Shown one piece after another: positions 1-14,197 of a stretch of DNA of 64,000 nucleotides. Each line of letters opens with the position of its first letter. Position 1 is the stretch's first letter. The stretch is from Macrobrachium rosenbergii (lineage: Eukaryota; Arthropoda; Malacostraca; Decapoda; Palaemonidae), in assembly GCF_040412425.1 (NCBI RefSeq), contig NC_089783.1, positions 43,544,125 to 43,608,124 of the forward strand. Direction: 5' to 3'. The notes under the pieces were generated by a model that searched no databases, was not told where the DNA came from, and worked only from the letters and a program-made list of their open reading frames with translations. The position numbers were made by a program, and so were the translations under genes.

Positions 1-96
1 TAAAATCGACTTAGCTCTGGTGTGCTAACCTCCACCAAGAGAGATTAAGATTTAAAACTTAAGCAAGGCGCAAATAGAAATATATAGACTAATATG

Positions 97-1139
<1,043 letters not shown>

Positions 1140-1620
1140 GGTAAGGGCCTGAATTAGACGCGGAGGGACTGACGCACCTCAGAGTGAGAGATAGAGAGAG
1201 AGAAAGAGAAGTGGCGGCAGCAGCAGCACCAGCGGCACTCCACCACTGGTAAACCATACGCGCATAAGTCTCTCTTGCAACTAACTGATGGGACTCGACA
1301 ACTCAGCTTCCGTGGCCAAAACACGTGCGCGCACACACACAAACATACACGCGCACGCTCGCGCACCACGCTTCCTTCGTTCCTTCCGACCCTCAAGGAC
1401 GCCGGGGAGGGCGCCTATTGGCTCAGCCAGGAGAGAGGCGATTCGCTCACACGGTTCCCCCGGCAGCCAATGGGAATGCAGCCGAGTGTCCTACAAAGGT
1501 CGTGACAGAGCGCAGGCCGGTCCCCATGTGGGGCTCAGTTCAATGGAGAAATTGCAGTTGCTAATAAGAACAAAAAGCGCCGTGTCCTCGGGGTATCCCA
1601 TTTCACCTTGCACCGCATAA
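1140..1620. promoter_or_regulatory. CpG-rich segment with opposed CCAAT boxes
   Basis: It stands out from AT-rich flanks by frequent CG dinucleotides. It contains CTATTGGCTCAG (about 1418) and GCAGCCAATGGG (about 1464), two CCAAT boxes in opposite orientation some 45 bp apart, plus purine and CA runs. This is typical of a housekeeping promoter, but no first exon could be tied to it on either strand. Confidence 0.35.
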
Positions 1621-2535
1621 AGGGCGATCAACTACAGAATAGGGACGCTGGTACCTTTTTTCATCAGGATGTTGGCCATCATAGATTTCAAAGGATCTTC
1701 TATGAACTGTGAAGGATCATTGTTCGGAAGCCCTTTTCTCAATTATTTTTCATGATTTTCGAAAGGACGAGGGAGAGATAATAACACTAAATAGACCAAA
1801 AAAAAAAAAATCCAGTCTTGTTCTATGAGATCGGCCTTCAGGTAATCACCCACGTTTTCCCCTGGAATTGTTGGGAGCCTATCGCCTCCAAAGGCCGCTG
1901 AAATTGCTACTTTCCCCGAAAAGCATTAAATCATTTTTAAAGTAGAGTCGGGCTGGGAATTGACAAGATTTTCCTCAGCAGCTGGAGAATAATTACAAAG
2001 CGCTGCGAGGGCCTCTTCACTACATTAAAAACCTGGTAAAGAGTGTGGTTTCGCGGTTCAGCCGCTCAGTTGGAAATGAAGGTGCCTTCTGCAACGAAGG
2101 AAAGAGTGAGAGGAAAAGGAAAAAAAATAAAAAAGCGAGGCTTGTTTAAATAGCAACGCTTACGCTAAAGGGTTAAATGCTCGCCTACATTCCTGTAAAT
2201 AAATTACTTTCGCAATCATCGCAACCGCTCGAATGCTTTAAGTGGTTAATGCAACGGTTTCAGACGACTTCCCAGCTTAAATTAGTGTTTGTTTTATCAT
2301 CCAGCACACGTTTCTTTCTCTTGTCTCCTCAAGCACAGATCCAGCCCACTCTCTCTCTCTCTCAAGACGCCATTCTAACTTTGTCTGACATACCGTGTTC
2401 AATTTCAGAGTGAAATCTAAAATTATTATTTTCAAAATCTGTTACAAATGCTACAAAGATTCCCAGAGAAGGGTCTATTAGAAATAATTCCACATCCCCG
2501 GAGGAGTGGAATCAAAATAAAAAAAAAAACTTGGG

Positions 2536-2538
<3 letters not shown>
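1621..2538. other. unique AT-rich sequence, no gene seen
   Basis: No conserved peptide, RNA gene or element ends were found on either strand. Confidence 0.4.

Positions 2539-2609
<71 letters not shown>
2539..2609. repeat. (CT)n microsatellite
   Basis: About 71 bp of pure CT. Confidence 0.98.
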
Positions 2610-2612
<3 letters not shown>

Positions 2613-2778
2613 TTTCGCAACTCACCCCCACTTCCAACGCCACAAAAGCAATCTTCGCTAGACCTTATTCTGTTATCAAAGAAAATGTATCAATTACTTA
2701 AAACATACATTGTGTAAAGTATAGATTTTTTCACCGAAACAGAATCATACGGTAGGGCAAAAAGATTTACACATACCA

Positions 2779-2790
<12 letters not shown>

Positions 2791-2828
<38 letters not shown>

Positions 2829-2842
2829 CCACATCTACACAT

Positions 2843-2909
<67 letters not shown>
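2791..2909. repeat. compound (AC)n-(AT)n microsatellite
   Basis: AC from 2791 to 2827, a short spacer, then AT from 2846 to 2909. Confidence 0.97.
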
Positions 2910-2912
<3 letters not shown>

Positions 2913-3223
2913 TGACCATGAGAACACAAACAACTGCGTGCAAGATCTTCCACCTTTACTTTAAGACATCTCCACGCAAGTTACGTATGCCACAATAAAC
3001 GTCTGGAGAGAAAAATCGGTTTTAGAACAACCCACTGTGATGAAAGTGGGATAAATAATCGTTGTAATGCACTAATTTAAGGCCAGGTATGTATAGTACA
3101 CTCTTGATCCCATTACCCACTAACTGTTCTTAGGAGATTTAAAAGTAAAACTGAAGAAAATCAGTAATCCTTTTTAAAGACCTTTGCCTTGGTTTATCCA
3201 GGTACCTGTGATGACCCTAGAAC

Positions 3224-3423
3224 GGTGGTTCTTAACCTTTTTCAGTGCCCATACCCTTTGATATCCCAGAAAATTTCCTCGTACCCCCACCCAATATAAA
3301 TACAATACAAACATATGAAAAGGATTAGTGATACAAACCTTGCTGGCTATCATGTCTCGTGCCCCCAAGTTTAAGGCTTCGTACCCCTGGGGGGTACAGT
3401 TACGCCAGGCTAAGAATAATTGC
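3224..3423. mobile_element. hAT-type MITE with 8-bp target duplication
   Basis: CCTAGAAC occurs at 3216-3223 and again at 3424-3431. The 200 bp between begins GGTGGTTCTTAACC and ends GGCTAAGAATAATTGC, an imperfect terminal inverted repeat. An 8-bp duplication with short TIRs and no coding capacity fits a nonautonomous hAT element. Confidence 0.75.
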
Positions 3424-3647
3424 CCTAGAACACTGTTCCAGACCTACAGACTTACCCCAAAAGTAATGACCTTTGGATGCGTAAGAACAAGCATATAACC
3501 ACCTTCAGCTAAACTTGTCTGGTAAATTGATTCTTCTTTGTAATCTTAGTTTCATTTAATGTAATTTGCTTGAAAATACTACAGAGTCAAGGCAAGAAAG
3601 ACCTTTTTATTTTAATTTTCCCTAGCCATATCCTATATAATGTACAG

Positions 3648-3649
<2 letters not shown>

Positions 3650-3710
<61 letters not shown>
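3650..3710. repeat. (TA)n microsatellite
   Basis: About 60 bp of pure TA. Confidence 0.97.
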
Positions 3711-3714
<4 letters not shown>

Positions 3715-3845
3715 AATTGTGTCCACATATACATACAGTATGTACATACGTACATACACAGGTATATATACAGTATATAAATATATAGAATTATGTAAAT
3801 TAATGTATATACACATTTCCTAAAATTTATACAAACTTATATCAT

Positions 3846-3849
<4 letters not shown>

Positions 3850-3919
<70 letters not shown>

Positions 3920-3966
3920 TAGATAGATGTATAGATAGATATATAGATAGATAGATATAGATATAG
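3850..3966. repeat. (AT)n followed by (GATA)-type repeat
   Basis: AT to about 3917, then imperfect GATA/TAGA units. Confidence 0.95.
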
Positions 3967-4175
3967 ATTTATCATTTTCTAAGACAATTTACTTGCAATT
4001 CCGGGATAGATTCTCATCCATACAAAATTTTTTCCTTAGATCTCTGGTACAGTATTTATTATATATATAGCCTACACTGTCTTCACTGGAAATGATATAC
4101 TTTGGAAGATGAAGAGAGTGAATCTATTGTAGGCAATTACTTTTAAATTGATATATAAATATACATAAGCTTATT

Positions 4176-4178
<3 letters not shown>

Positions 4179-4229
<51 letters not shown>
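4179..4229. repeat. (TA)n tract at the outer end of a Penelope-like fragment
   Basis: Pure TA directly abutting the end of the element that starts at about 4230. Confidence 0.95.
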
Positions 4230-4231
<2 letters not shown>

Positions 4232-5165
4232 TACACAGGCGAAGAACAGGAAAATTTCTTCAACATGTTAAAAGGAGCGGATGCAGGAAAACAAGCAGAT
4301 TCCATGTAAGAAGTTTAATCCTACGTTTCGTGACCCTTTGTCACATCATCAGGGACATCTATAAATGAAATATCAGACATTAGAGTGCTTTCAAAACATT
4401 AAGCAAATACATAAAAATATATGCACTAAAGTACAATTATGCATAAAAAAAACACGGAACTAAAATTATATAAAAATGAATTAGGCACTAAGTAAAACCA
4501 CAGACACACTAAAATCTATGCAATAAATTACACAAATTGAACATGAAAGAACAGAATTTAACATTACACAATAAAAAATGGAATAGCAAAACCAATAAGT
4601 AAATCTCAGACACACTTGCGGGACAAACACCAGCCTTTCAAAGCAAGAGTTAAAAGCACACTAAAATTCATATAAACCTACGGACCAAAGAACCGAAAGT
4701 ATAAACAACCAAATTAGGCAATAAACAGTGGAACAGCCGCAGTTTGGTGATTGAGAGAAGGGACTTTCAATTTGATATTGAGGCTCTCAAGTATAAGCAA
4801 CTCTGATGTTTCTTTTGCTTGGCCTATAATTTTGAAATAATCGTACTTAATAGGTGTTTTACAGTTGTTAGAATGGTTTCTGATGTTGGACAATTCAGGG
4901 CTGGATAGTCTGCAGCCAGTATGATGACTTATTCTCATAAGGGAATCGGCTCTTACCTTGAGTAACGTCGGGTCGAACCCACATAATTACCCGAATTACA
5001 TCCGGGGCACTTATACTCACACACTACGCCCGACGTCATCAAGGGACAGAGCCGATCTTTCACAGAAAACAGTGAGCCAATAAACGTGCAATACAAGTGA
5101 AGATTTTTAATCCAGTATTTTAAAATAATTGCTTCCCAGGAAAAACTGAAAAAATCATCCACAGG
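4230..5165 (-). mobile_element. Penelope-like retroelement fragment: GIY-YIG endonuclease end
   Basis: On the minus strand, 5162-4953 encodes KDRLCPLMTSGVVCEYKCPG and then GNYVGSTRRYSR, a GIY-YIG-like core (Y-V-G with flanking CPxC). 4938-4714 continues with ISHHTGCRLSSPELSNIRNH, FKIIGQAKETSELLILESL and LNHQTAAVPLFIA, the usual C terminus of Penelope-like proteins. The two parts are in different frames because one base is missing near 4955. About 480 bp of 3' untranslated sequence runs to the TA tract. The reverse transcriptase is absent, so the copy is 5'-truncated and dead. Confidence 0.85.
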
Positions 5166-6051
5166 TCCTTGATAAGAAATTTTTCCCTACCATCCTACCG
5201 TTCCTAAACTTTTATGTTTCGATGTTCCATTTTATGTAACTTAGTTTTCAGAACCATTATCAAGGTAATCCACAAGCACATTGGAGCCCTCAACCATTAT
5301 TCAAAAAATCATAGAACTATTGGCTCAGGTTTTCTTGATCGGCTCTGTCCCTTGTTGACGTCGGGCGTAGTATATGAGAGTAAGTGCCCCGGACGTAATT
5401 CGAGTGGATGTGCGTTCGACCCGACGTTTACTAACGAGCTAATTCCTTTATTAGAATAAATCATCGTACTGGCTGCAGACTTCTAGCCCGGAATTGTCCA
5501 ACATCAAAACCATGTTAACAACTGTAAAACACCTATTCTGATTATTTCAAAGTTATAGGCCAAGCAAAAGAAACATCAGAATTGCTTATACAGGGCCTCA
5601 ATATCAAACGTCGAAAGTCCTACTTTAATCAAAAACTGCGACTGTTCCACTGTTTATTGCCTACTTTGACAATACTTTCACTGTAAGTTTATATGAATTT
5701 TAGTGTGCGTTTGAAAAGGCTGGTGTTTGTCAATCAAAGTTCTGAGATTTAACTTATTGATATTGTTATTCCTTTTATATTGTGTAATGTTAAATTCTCT
5801 TCTTTTATGTTTAATTTGTGTAATTTATTGCATAGGTTTTAGTGTGTCTGTGGTTTTACTTAGCCTAATTCATTTTGTATAATTTTAATTCCGTGTTTTA
5901 TGTATAATTTGCAAGTGAAACACCTATTTTCATGTATTTGCTTAATGTTTTGAAAGCAAATGGGGATATTTCATTTATAGATGTCCCGATGATGTAACAA
6001 AGGGTAAACAGATTTAAACTACTTACATGGAACCTGATTGTTTTCCTGCAC

Positions 6052-6054
<3 letters not shown>
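5166..6054 (+). mobile_element. second Penelope-like fragment, inverted relative to the first
   Basis: On the + strand, 5337-5385 encodes DRLCPLLTSGVVYESKCPG. Degenerate matches to the rest of the minus-strand copy follow (CTGGCTGCAGACTTCTAGCC near 5469; TGTTTATTGCCTA near 5650). The two copies form arms of a divergent inverted repeat of about 0.9 kb each. Both are 5'-truncated and both 3' ends abut TA tracts. This copy is more decayed, with stops and indels. Confidence 0.8.

Positions 6055-6125
<71 letters not shown>
6055..6125. repeat. (TA)n tract
   Basis: Pure TA at the 3' end of the + strand Penelope-like copy. Confidence 0.97.
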
Positions 6126-6127
<2 letters not shown>

Positions 6128-6129
6128 CC

Positions 6130-6790
6130 AATAAGCAGTAGAGCTTTACAATAAACGTGCAATAAGCAAAGTACAGTTTACAATAAACGTGCAATAAGCA
6201 AGGTAGAGCTTTACAATAAACGTGCAATAAGCAAGGTGAAAATAAACGTGCAATAGCAAGGTACAGCTTTACAATAAACGTGCAATGAGCAAGGTATAGC
6301 TTTACAATAAACGTGCAATGAGCAAGGTACAGCTTTACAATAAACGTGCAATGAGCAAGGTACAGCTTTACAATAAACGTGCATTGAGCAAGGTACAGCT
6401 TTACAATAAACGTGCAAGGAGCTAGGTAGAGCTTTACAATAAACGTGCAATGAGCTAGGTGCAGCTTTACAATAAACGTGCAATGAGCGAGGCAGAACTT
6501 TAAAATAAACGTGCGATAAGCAGGGTGATAACAATAAACGTGCAATACGAAGTCAGACTTTACAATTACAATAAGCAAGGTAGAACTTTAAAATAAACGT
6601 GCAATAGGGACGCTTTAAATAAACGTGCAATAAGGGTACAGCTTTGCAATAAAATCAATAAAGCTTTTTTGCAATAAAGAATAATAAGGTAAGTTTGTAA
6701 AAAACGTGCAATAAGCAAGATAGAGTTTACAATAAACGTGCAAAAGCAAGTCAGAGCTTTATAATAAACGTTCAATAAACAAGACAAAAA
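6130..6790. repeat. 33-bp minisatellite
   Basis: About 18-20 copies of a 33-bp unit containing TTTACAATAAACGTGCAAT and GAGCAAGGTACAGC. The best-preserved copies lie at 6250-6480, and the right end degenerates with short deletions. Because 33 is a multiple of three, the minus strand stays open for 226 codons as an 11-residue repeat. This is a by-product, not a gene. Confidence 0.93.
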
Positions 6791-7904
6791 TAAATGAATG
6801 AACATGGTAGATCTAGACTCTCATCCTACCGCCAGTATCGATGTCTTTGATGTCTTGATTCTCGCCATTTAAATTTCATTATTATTGCCACCATACTCAG
6901 AATGCAGGTGTTAATGTATTCGGGAAGCAGAGAGGAGTACTGAGTGGATGTTTATCTCTTGGATAACGAATGGGTGCTAAAACCCTGTTTTTTGCACAAG
7001 CCAAAACTTTCAACTGTTGCAAATGCTACCCTTCTGAGAAGGGGTGCGTGCTGGCATAAGGCCATATTAGTCAGACTACAGCAACGTCGGCTACTTTGAC
7101 AAAAACCGAGCTCTGACAACACGCTGTCGTCATTTCATCATATCAACGCATCTCGGAATGCAACTGTTATCACTGAGATATAAATTACTTGCTTCCTAGT
7201 CACTCGTGTCGCTATTATTAGCGAATTCAAAGTTTGCCTTAATAAGACGTGATTATTGTGAAACACCTTTCATCACAGCGAAATGGGGTTTTCCATTACC
7301 CGAATATTAAACAGAAGCTTCTATGAGGCGCCCAAACTGCCAAAGCTTATTTAGCACTTAACTGTCGACCATCAGTAAGACTATCACAGTAATTAAACGT
7401 TGGTATCAACGTCCAAATATAGCAATGAAAGATAATTGCACACATAATTATGACTCCCGAGAGAAAATCACTTTGGTCTTTATAGTTTGTCAATAAAACT
7501 TTAATGGAGTTATCATGTCTTGCGTATGAGATGTTTTCCTCTTAAAAAATGTTGCAGTCACTGCATGACTGTTACGAAAGCTCCGAATTTAGTGATAATA
7601 ACGCGCAACGAATGACAAAATTACAATTCTAAGATTTAGTGGGACGAGGTAAAACGTCATGATAAAATCGAAAGCTTTTATGGAGAATAACAAGTCAGAA
7701 AGGTTGAAAACAGAGTTGTTTTCTAACAAAAGAAAAACAGAATGCTTGAGGGCTGATTCGTAGTTTCCAGACTAAGCCTTCAATTTTCACAGTGTTTTAA
7801 GTTGAGGAGAACCCCCAGTGTACTAAAACCCGGTGTACTACCAAACTACCAAATAGGGTGTTCTTATTCATTAGAAAGATTTTATAAAATCATCAAAAGA
7901 CAAC
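6791..7904. other. unique AT-rich DNA, nothing recognised
   Basis: No open frame over about 60 codons and no element ends were seen. Confidence 0.4.
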
Positions 7905-8353
7905 ATACATAGTGAAATGTGTTAAACTTCAACGTGGATGTGACAAAAAGGACCTATGAGAAACTGGCAAAAAAAAAAAAAAAACGATGAAAGGAAAGAT
8001 GGAAAATAAAACAAAACAAAAAAAATAATAAAAGATCAAACATTCTCTCTTGTTCGTTCAATTATTTATTTTGGCCAAAATAGGAACCGATTATGGTGTC
8101 AGAAATTCATTTCATAAGACTTAGAAAGCATAACCTAATTTCTTAAGCTCACATTCTATATCTATACATCCGCATTGAAGATTTTGTAAATATTCCAGAG
8201 ACCAACAATGAAATGTGTTATTATATTGCGGCATGAGAAACAAAAATAAAAAGAAAAATATTTATAAAAACAAAAATTTAAAAGATAAAAATTAGAATTA
8301 TTTATATATATATATATATATAACATATATATAATATATATATTTTATATATA

Positions 8354-8446
<93 letters not shown>

Positions 8447-8890
8447 TCTATAAATATTTATTGATATATATATACATATATAAATATATATATATATACA
8501 TACATATATATAATTCTCATTTCGTAATACAATAACACATTTCAGTGTTAGTATTAGGAAAATTTACAAAACCTTCAGTGCTGAGATTTACAGACCCACT
8601 TGGTCTTGTGAGCTTAAGAAATTAGGTTATGCTTTCTTAATCTTATGAAATGAATTTCTGACACCGCAACGGTTACTATCATGTCCAAAATACACAGTTC
8701 TCCGAGCTGGACAAACAAGAGAGACCCTGTGTTGATGTAGGTACGTCTGATTATTTTCTCTTTAGCAGTGTTTCATTTTCCATCTTTCCGTTCATCATTA
8801 CTGTAGCTTTTTTTTTTTTTTGCCAGTGATCTGGGCAACTTAGATCCCTTTTGTCACAACCACGTTGAAGTTTAACGCTTCAAATTTACA
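7905..8890. repeat. large inverted repeat with an AT-rich loop
   Basis: The left arm (about 7905-8300) and right arm (about 8515-8890) are reverse complements with indels. GTTAAACTTCAACGTGG at 7921 pairs with CCACGTTGAAGTTTAAC near 8861. TTTCTTAAGCTCAC (about 8138) pairs with GTGAGCTTAAGAAA (about 8608). The loop is mostly (TA)n, 8302-8514. No coding capacity was found. Confidence 0.88.
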
Positions 8891-8969
8891 TCGCTATATT
8901 GTAATTCACTGATGAATTTAGAGACCAAAATCCTTTCAGGTCTATGGTCTCCATATACAGAGATTCATT

Positions 8970-8971
<2 letters not shown>

Positions 8972-9049
<78 letters not shown>
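8972..9049. repeat. (GA)n microsatellite
   Basis: About 78 bp of pure GA. Confidence 0.98.
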
Positions 9050-9052
<3 letters not shown>

Positions 9053-9399
9053 CAGCAGAAGTGGCAGGTTTCAGAAGGGCGTAGCAGGGGTTGGTGGGTC
9101 TCAGAGGGGAACAGCAGAACTGGCAGGTTTCAAAATGTATATACAAAAGTATAAAAACAGATTTTGACTCCATAACTGGAAATGTAATTAATACAAATGA
9201 AAAAACACAGGAAACATTACATAAACCAGTAACAAAAGCAATTCAAGATGCAAAGGAACAAATACACGACCGAGAGCCCCTGCATTGAAAGAACAAGTAA
9301 CTGGCTGATTGTGAGTCAGGTATGTAACACGGATAAATAAAAGCACAAAAAACAAACAAACAAAAACACATGAAAATAAACTGCATTGGAGGAACAGTT

Positions 9400-9454
9400 A
9401 ATTAGCAAATAAGAACAAACGAGAGAACAAAGACATAAGCATCTTGAGAAAAAG

Positions 9455-9552
<98 letters not shown>

Positions 9553-9625
9553 TATTATATATATAAAATGTATATATAACTTGTTCTTTAAATGCTTATG
9601 TGTTTCTTCTCGTGTTTGCTTTTAT
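9400..9625. repeat. short inverted repeat around a (TA)n tract
   Basis: GACATAAGCATCTTGAGAAAAAGTT (9431-9455) is mirrored imperfectly by AACTTGTTCTTTAAATGCTTATG (9578-9600). Pure TA (9460-9550) forms the loop. Confidence 0.7.
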
Positions 9626-9644
9626 ATATACATATACACACACA

Positions 9645-9649
<5 letters not shown>

Positions 9650-9711
<62 letters not shown>
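9650..9711. repeat. (TA)n microsatellite
   Basis: Pure TA. It is followed by TACTAGCTGACCAACCCGG, which looks like the end of an unidentified interspersed element. Confidence 0.95.
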
Positions 9712-9713
<2 letters not shown>

Positions 9714-9760
9714 TAGCTGACCAACCCGGTGCTGCCCGGGAAAACTGAATGAAAACTGAT

Positions 9761-9763
<3 letters not shown>

Positions 9764-9848
<85 letters not shown>
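9764..9848. repeat. (CT)n microsatellite
   Basis: About 85 bp of CT, degenerating to CTCTCCCACTC. Confidence 0.97.
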
Positions 9849-9850
<2 letters not shown>

Positions 9851-9949
9851 ACTCTTTCTCACTCTCTCCCTTTCCCGTTAAGATAGTTGCTTCAGTTACA
9901 TTTCCCAGCAGTTCTGACATTTTATATTTCACCCCTTCTCACCCCCATT

Positions 9950-10564
9950 CCTGTTGGGGCTGCTAGGATTAGACAATAATATCTGTCGTTTCTGTTATTT
10001 TTACATGCCACCCCCTTCCCACCCCTCCTCTCCCCTTCCCATCAGGGCTGAACTTGGACTCAAAGGGCATTGGAAGTGTCACTATTCATCTCAGCAACCA
10101 TGAAAACTACGGATTAGACACTAATATCTGTAATTTTCGGTTATTTTTACTTGACACTCCCTTCCCACCCCTTATCACCCCCCCTTCCTATCGGGGCTGA
10201 ACTTGAACTTATAAGGCATCGGGAGTGTCACTATTCATCTCAGCAACCTCGAAAACTATGGATTAGACACTAATATCTCCCCTGCTTTGGAACCAGTGAT
10301 GTCTTACCCACACAGTATTCTTTTCCAAAGGGGGGGGAGGAAATGTGTGGGGAGGGGGTGACATATAAAAATAACAGAAAATGACAGATATTGGTGCTAA
10401 TCCATAGTTTTCAAGGTTGCTGAGACGAATAGTGACATTCCCGATGCCTTATAAGTCCAAGTTCAGCCCCGATAGGAACGGGGGGGGTGAGAAAGGGGGT
10501 GGGAAGGGGATGACATGTAAAAATAACCGAAAACAACAGATATTAGTGTCTATTCCATAGTTTT

Positions 10565-10565
<1 letters not shown>
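9950..10565. repeat. tandem and inverted copies of a noncoding unit of about 150 bp
   Basis: Two and a half direct copies (9950-10280) share GGGGCTGAACTTG, GTGTCACTATTCATCTCAGC and GGATTAGACACTAATATCT, spaced by C-rich stretches. Inverted copies of the same unit occupy about 10330-10560. No protein is encoded. Confidence 0.85.
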
Positions 10566-11490
<925 letters not shown>

Positions 11491-12128
11491 CCTATCAAAA
11501 CAAAGGTAAACCTTGAGAGGTTTTACAAAAGGATTAGGCCCAACTGGCTCGAAAGCAAGGAGGAGTCAATTAAAGGATTACACAGGGGAAGAGACTGACC
11601 ACCAAAAATGACCTTGGACTGAATAAGATGATTATGTATATTTATAAAAGCACAACACTTAACATATTCTCCTTTGGTTAACAATAACAATTTTTGCAAA
11701 ATGAACATTTTCAAAAAACTATTAAACATATGAATAAATAGAAAATATATATAAGGTAACTAATTAGCAATTAAGTCAGTGATTTTATCTTTATGATCAT
11801 TCTTGAACATTTTACTAATACAGGGGTCCAAATAATACACACCAGGGCTAAGGTTGAAATTACAGCTGGAAGCAGGCTGACAATCACTGAACTGTCAGTC
11901 CAACTGATCCTGTGAGAGTTTTCACTTAAATGAATGAATATTGCACTGGATGTTTGACAGTATTGTCAAAACTGGGCAAAGATCCTTGTGGGCCTTTGTT
12001 TTCTTTTCCAAGTTCAGCATCAACTACCTCTCGTTTTTGGTTAAAGTAACCTTAAAGTGATAAAGGGCAGCTTTTGGTACTCTGGAAAAACTGGACCCTA
12101 GACCTGTGAATGTACCTGCTCTTAGATA
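11491..12128. other. no gene or repeat recognised
   Basis: AT-rich sequence without conserved peptides. Confidence 0.4.
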
Positions 12129-12139
12129 TTGTTTTCCCC

Positions 12140-12655
12140 AAAGGCCCTGGAGCTCCAAGATGTTCCCTTAGATCCTGTTCAGGATATTTCCCTTAATCCC
12201 AAAACTTTTTGGGATATTTCCCTAGATCCTGGAACTGTTCAGGATATTACCATAGATCCTGGAACTGTTTGGGATATTATCATAGATCCTGGAACCTTTA
12301 GGTCATTTTTCTAGATTTTGCAACTGTCCCTAGGACCTGGAACTGTCCAGGACATTTCCACAGATCCTGGAACTGTCCAGGATATTTCCTTAGAGCCTGG
12401 AACTGTCCATGATATTTCCCTAGGCTCTGGAACAGTTCAGGATATTTCCCTTAATCCTGAAACTGTTTAGGATACTTCCCAATATCCTGGAACTGCTTAG
12501 GATATTTCCCTAGATCCTGAAACTGTCTAGGATACTTCCCTATGCCCTGGAATGGTTTACGATATTTCCATAGATCTTGGAACTGTTTAGGATATTTCCT
12601 TAGATCTGGAACTGTTTAGGATATTTCCCTAGATCCTAGAACTGTTCAGGTCATT
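12140..12655. repeat. 30-bp minisatellite
   Basis: About 17 diverged copies of a unit of about 30 bp built on CCTGGAACTGTTCAGGATAT and TTCCCTAGAT. The 30-bp period keeps a short frame open (a 10-residue DPGT-containing repeat, 12129-12314), which is an artefact. Confidence 0.93.
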
Positions 12656-14166
12656 CCCCTGCCCTTCTGGGGGTCTCCCATGCCACTATAAGTGGGTTAC
12701 CCTCCTCCCCCTTTCAAATAAAAGTTACTTACAAGCAATGCAAAATACTGAAGTTTAACTGCCTTCCTCTCAACTACCAGTCACTTACCAGCTACTAAGA
12801 TAAACTGCAGAGCATATTTAAAGTCCTTTTTATTATCTAATTGCTAATACAAAATGCTGATGAGTAAGGCTGGGCACTGAGCACTGCAGCATGTCAAACT
12901 CAACCATCTGCCTACTAACCTTGGCAGCTCCCATCAACTAATCACATCCATGCCTAATACCGCATCAACTCTTCTCACAACATTTTCAGATGCAGCAGCA
13001 TGAATCCCTAACAACACAGTATTCACTATCACTTTATCCAACATGATCCCTTACAAGTGACCTCTATACCAACAGTTGAGGTCTGTAAGTTCTCCCCTTC
13101 ACAATCACCTACCAAGCGAGAATTTACCATTGTGGCTCAGCACCCAGTAGCCTATTCAACAGGCTAACGCCTTCACACTTCTTCCTTTCATCTCTACTAA
13201 CAGGAGAGGTCTGGAAAATGGCTTTACTCTACTGAAGGGATGTCTGCCGTTGCAACAGTCCCCCTCTGGTCATTTCCTTAACTGCAGAGACCTGCAATAT
13301 GGCCTACATCGCCACATCAATAGTATGTAAAAGTGTTTCTATCTTTAAAGACCCTAGCTATACGAGGTCCATCACACTAGGAACACTTGCTCCTATATGG
13401 CCTGATTTGCCGAGGCAATTACCTAACTTCTGCCAACGTCTGTGGCCAAAACTCTGGCTTGTCAAATGGTAATTCTGTGGAAGAGCTCCACACGGAGATA
13501 TCGCTTATTAATGATATTTTTTTCCTCAACAATATAGAAAATGGTGTATATGATACAGTACAAGTGAGATAATTTGAGAAATCCACCGAAATAATGTGTG
13601 ATATTACCGTCCGTTGTTTATTTTTTATGCAGAAAAGCTCCACGGGACGCCATATTTAGTATCAGCATACCGCTCTTTAACTTGGCAACTAACTTCACTT
13701 ATTTTCAACCACGACACTAGTCTACATCGCCCAATGCACTGAAAGACTTTATCACATCGTTCATAATTTTGTTTACCATGATGTCTGGATAGGCTAGCTT
13801 GCATTGAAAAATAAAACAACTCACCTTGAAAGTTCTTTCACTGACAGCAGACAGTTGAAACTGAAACTTCTCTAACCCAGTCAAGCTGCTCATCTAAACT
13901 CGCGGCCGTTCAACAATAACACATTTACCAATTGACAGACTTACGCGGACCAGAAAACAACTTAGATAATCCGATGACCGAAAAACACATCTTGCCCACC
14001 TTCTACCTTGACAACTGTAGATTTGCACTCGCCACCCTAACCGCACAACACCCTATACAACGGCTCACCCGCTCTCTAAAGCTACAAAGGTAAGGAAACA
14101 ACCATTTTACCAGTTTGATTAGTAGTTCACCTGACGTGAGGCAATACAGTAATTGAAATCGTAAAG

Positions 14167-14170
<4 letters not shown>
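12656..14170. other. unannotated sequence, no recognised gene
   Basis: Several frames of 60-75 codons exist but none resembles a known family. A CG-rich patch lies near 13900-14060. Confidence 0.35.

Positions 14171-14171
<1 letters not shown>

Positions 14172-14197
<26 letters not shown>
14172..14197. repeat. (CT)n microsatellite
   Basis: Short pure CT run. Confidence 0.95.

Noticed and set aside
5898..6578. 226-codon minus-strand frame
   Set aside because: Produced by the 33-bp minisatellite and the adjacent TA tract; low-complexity translation.
6130..6790. CRISPR-like array
   Set aside because: Head-to-tail minisatellite without unique spacers, in a eukaryotic genome.
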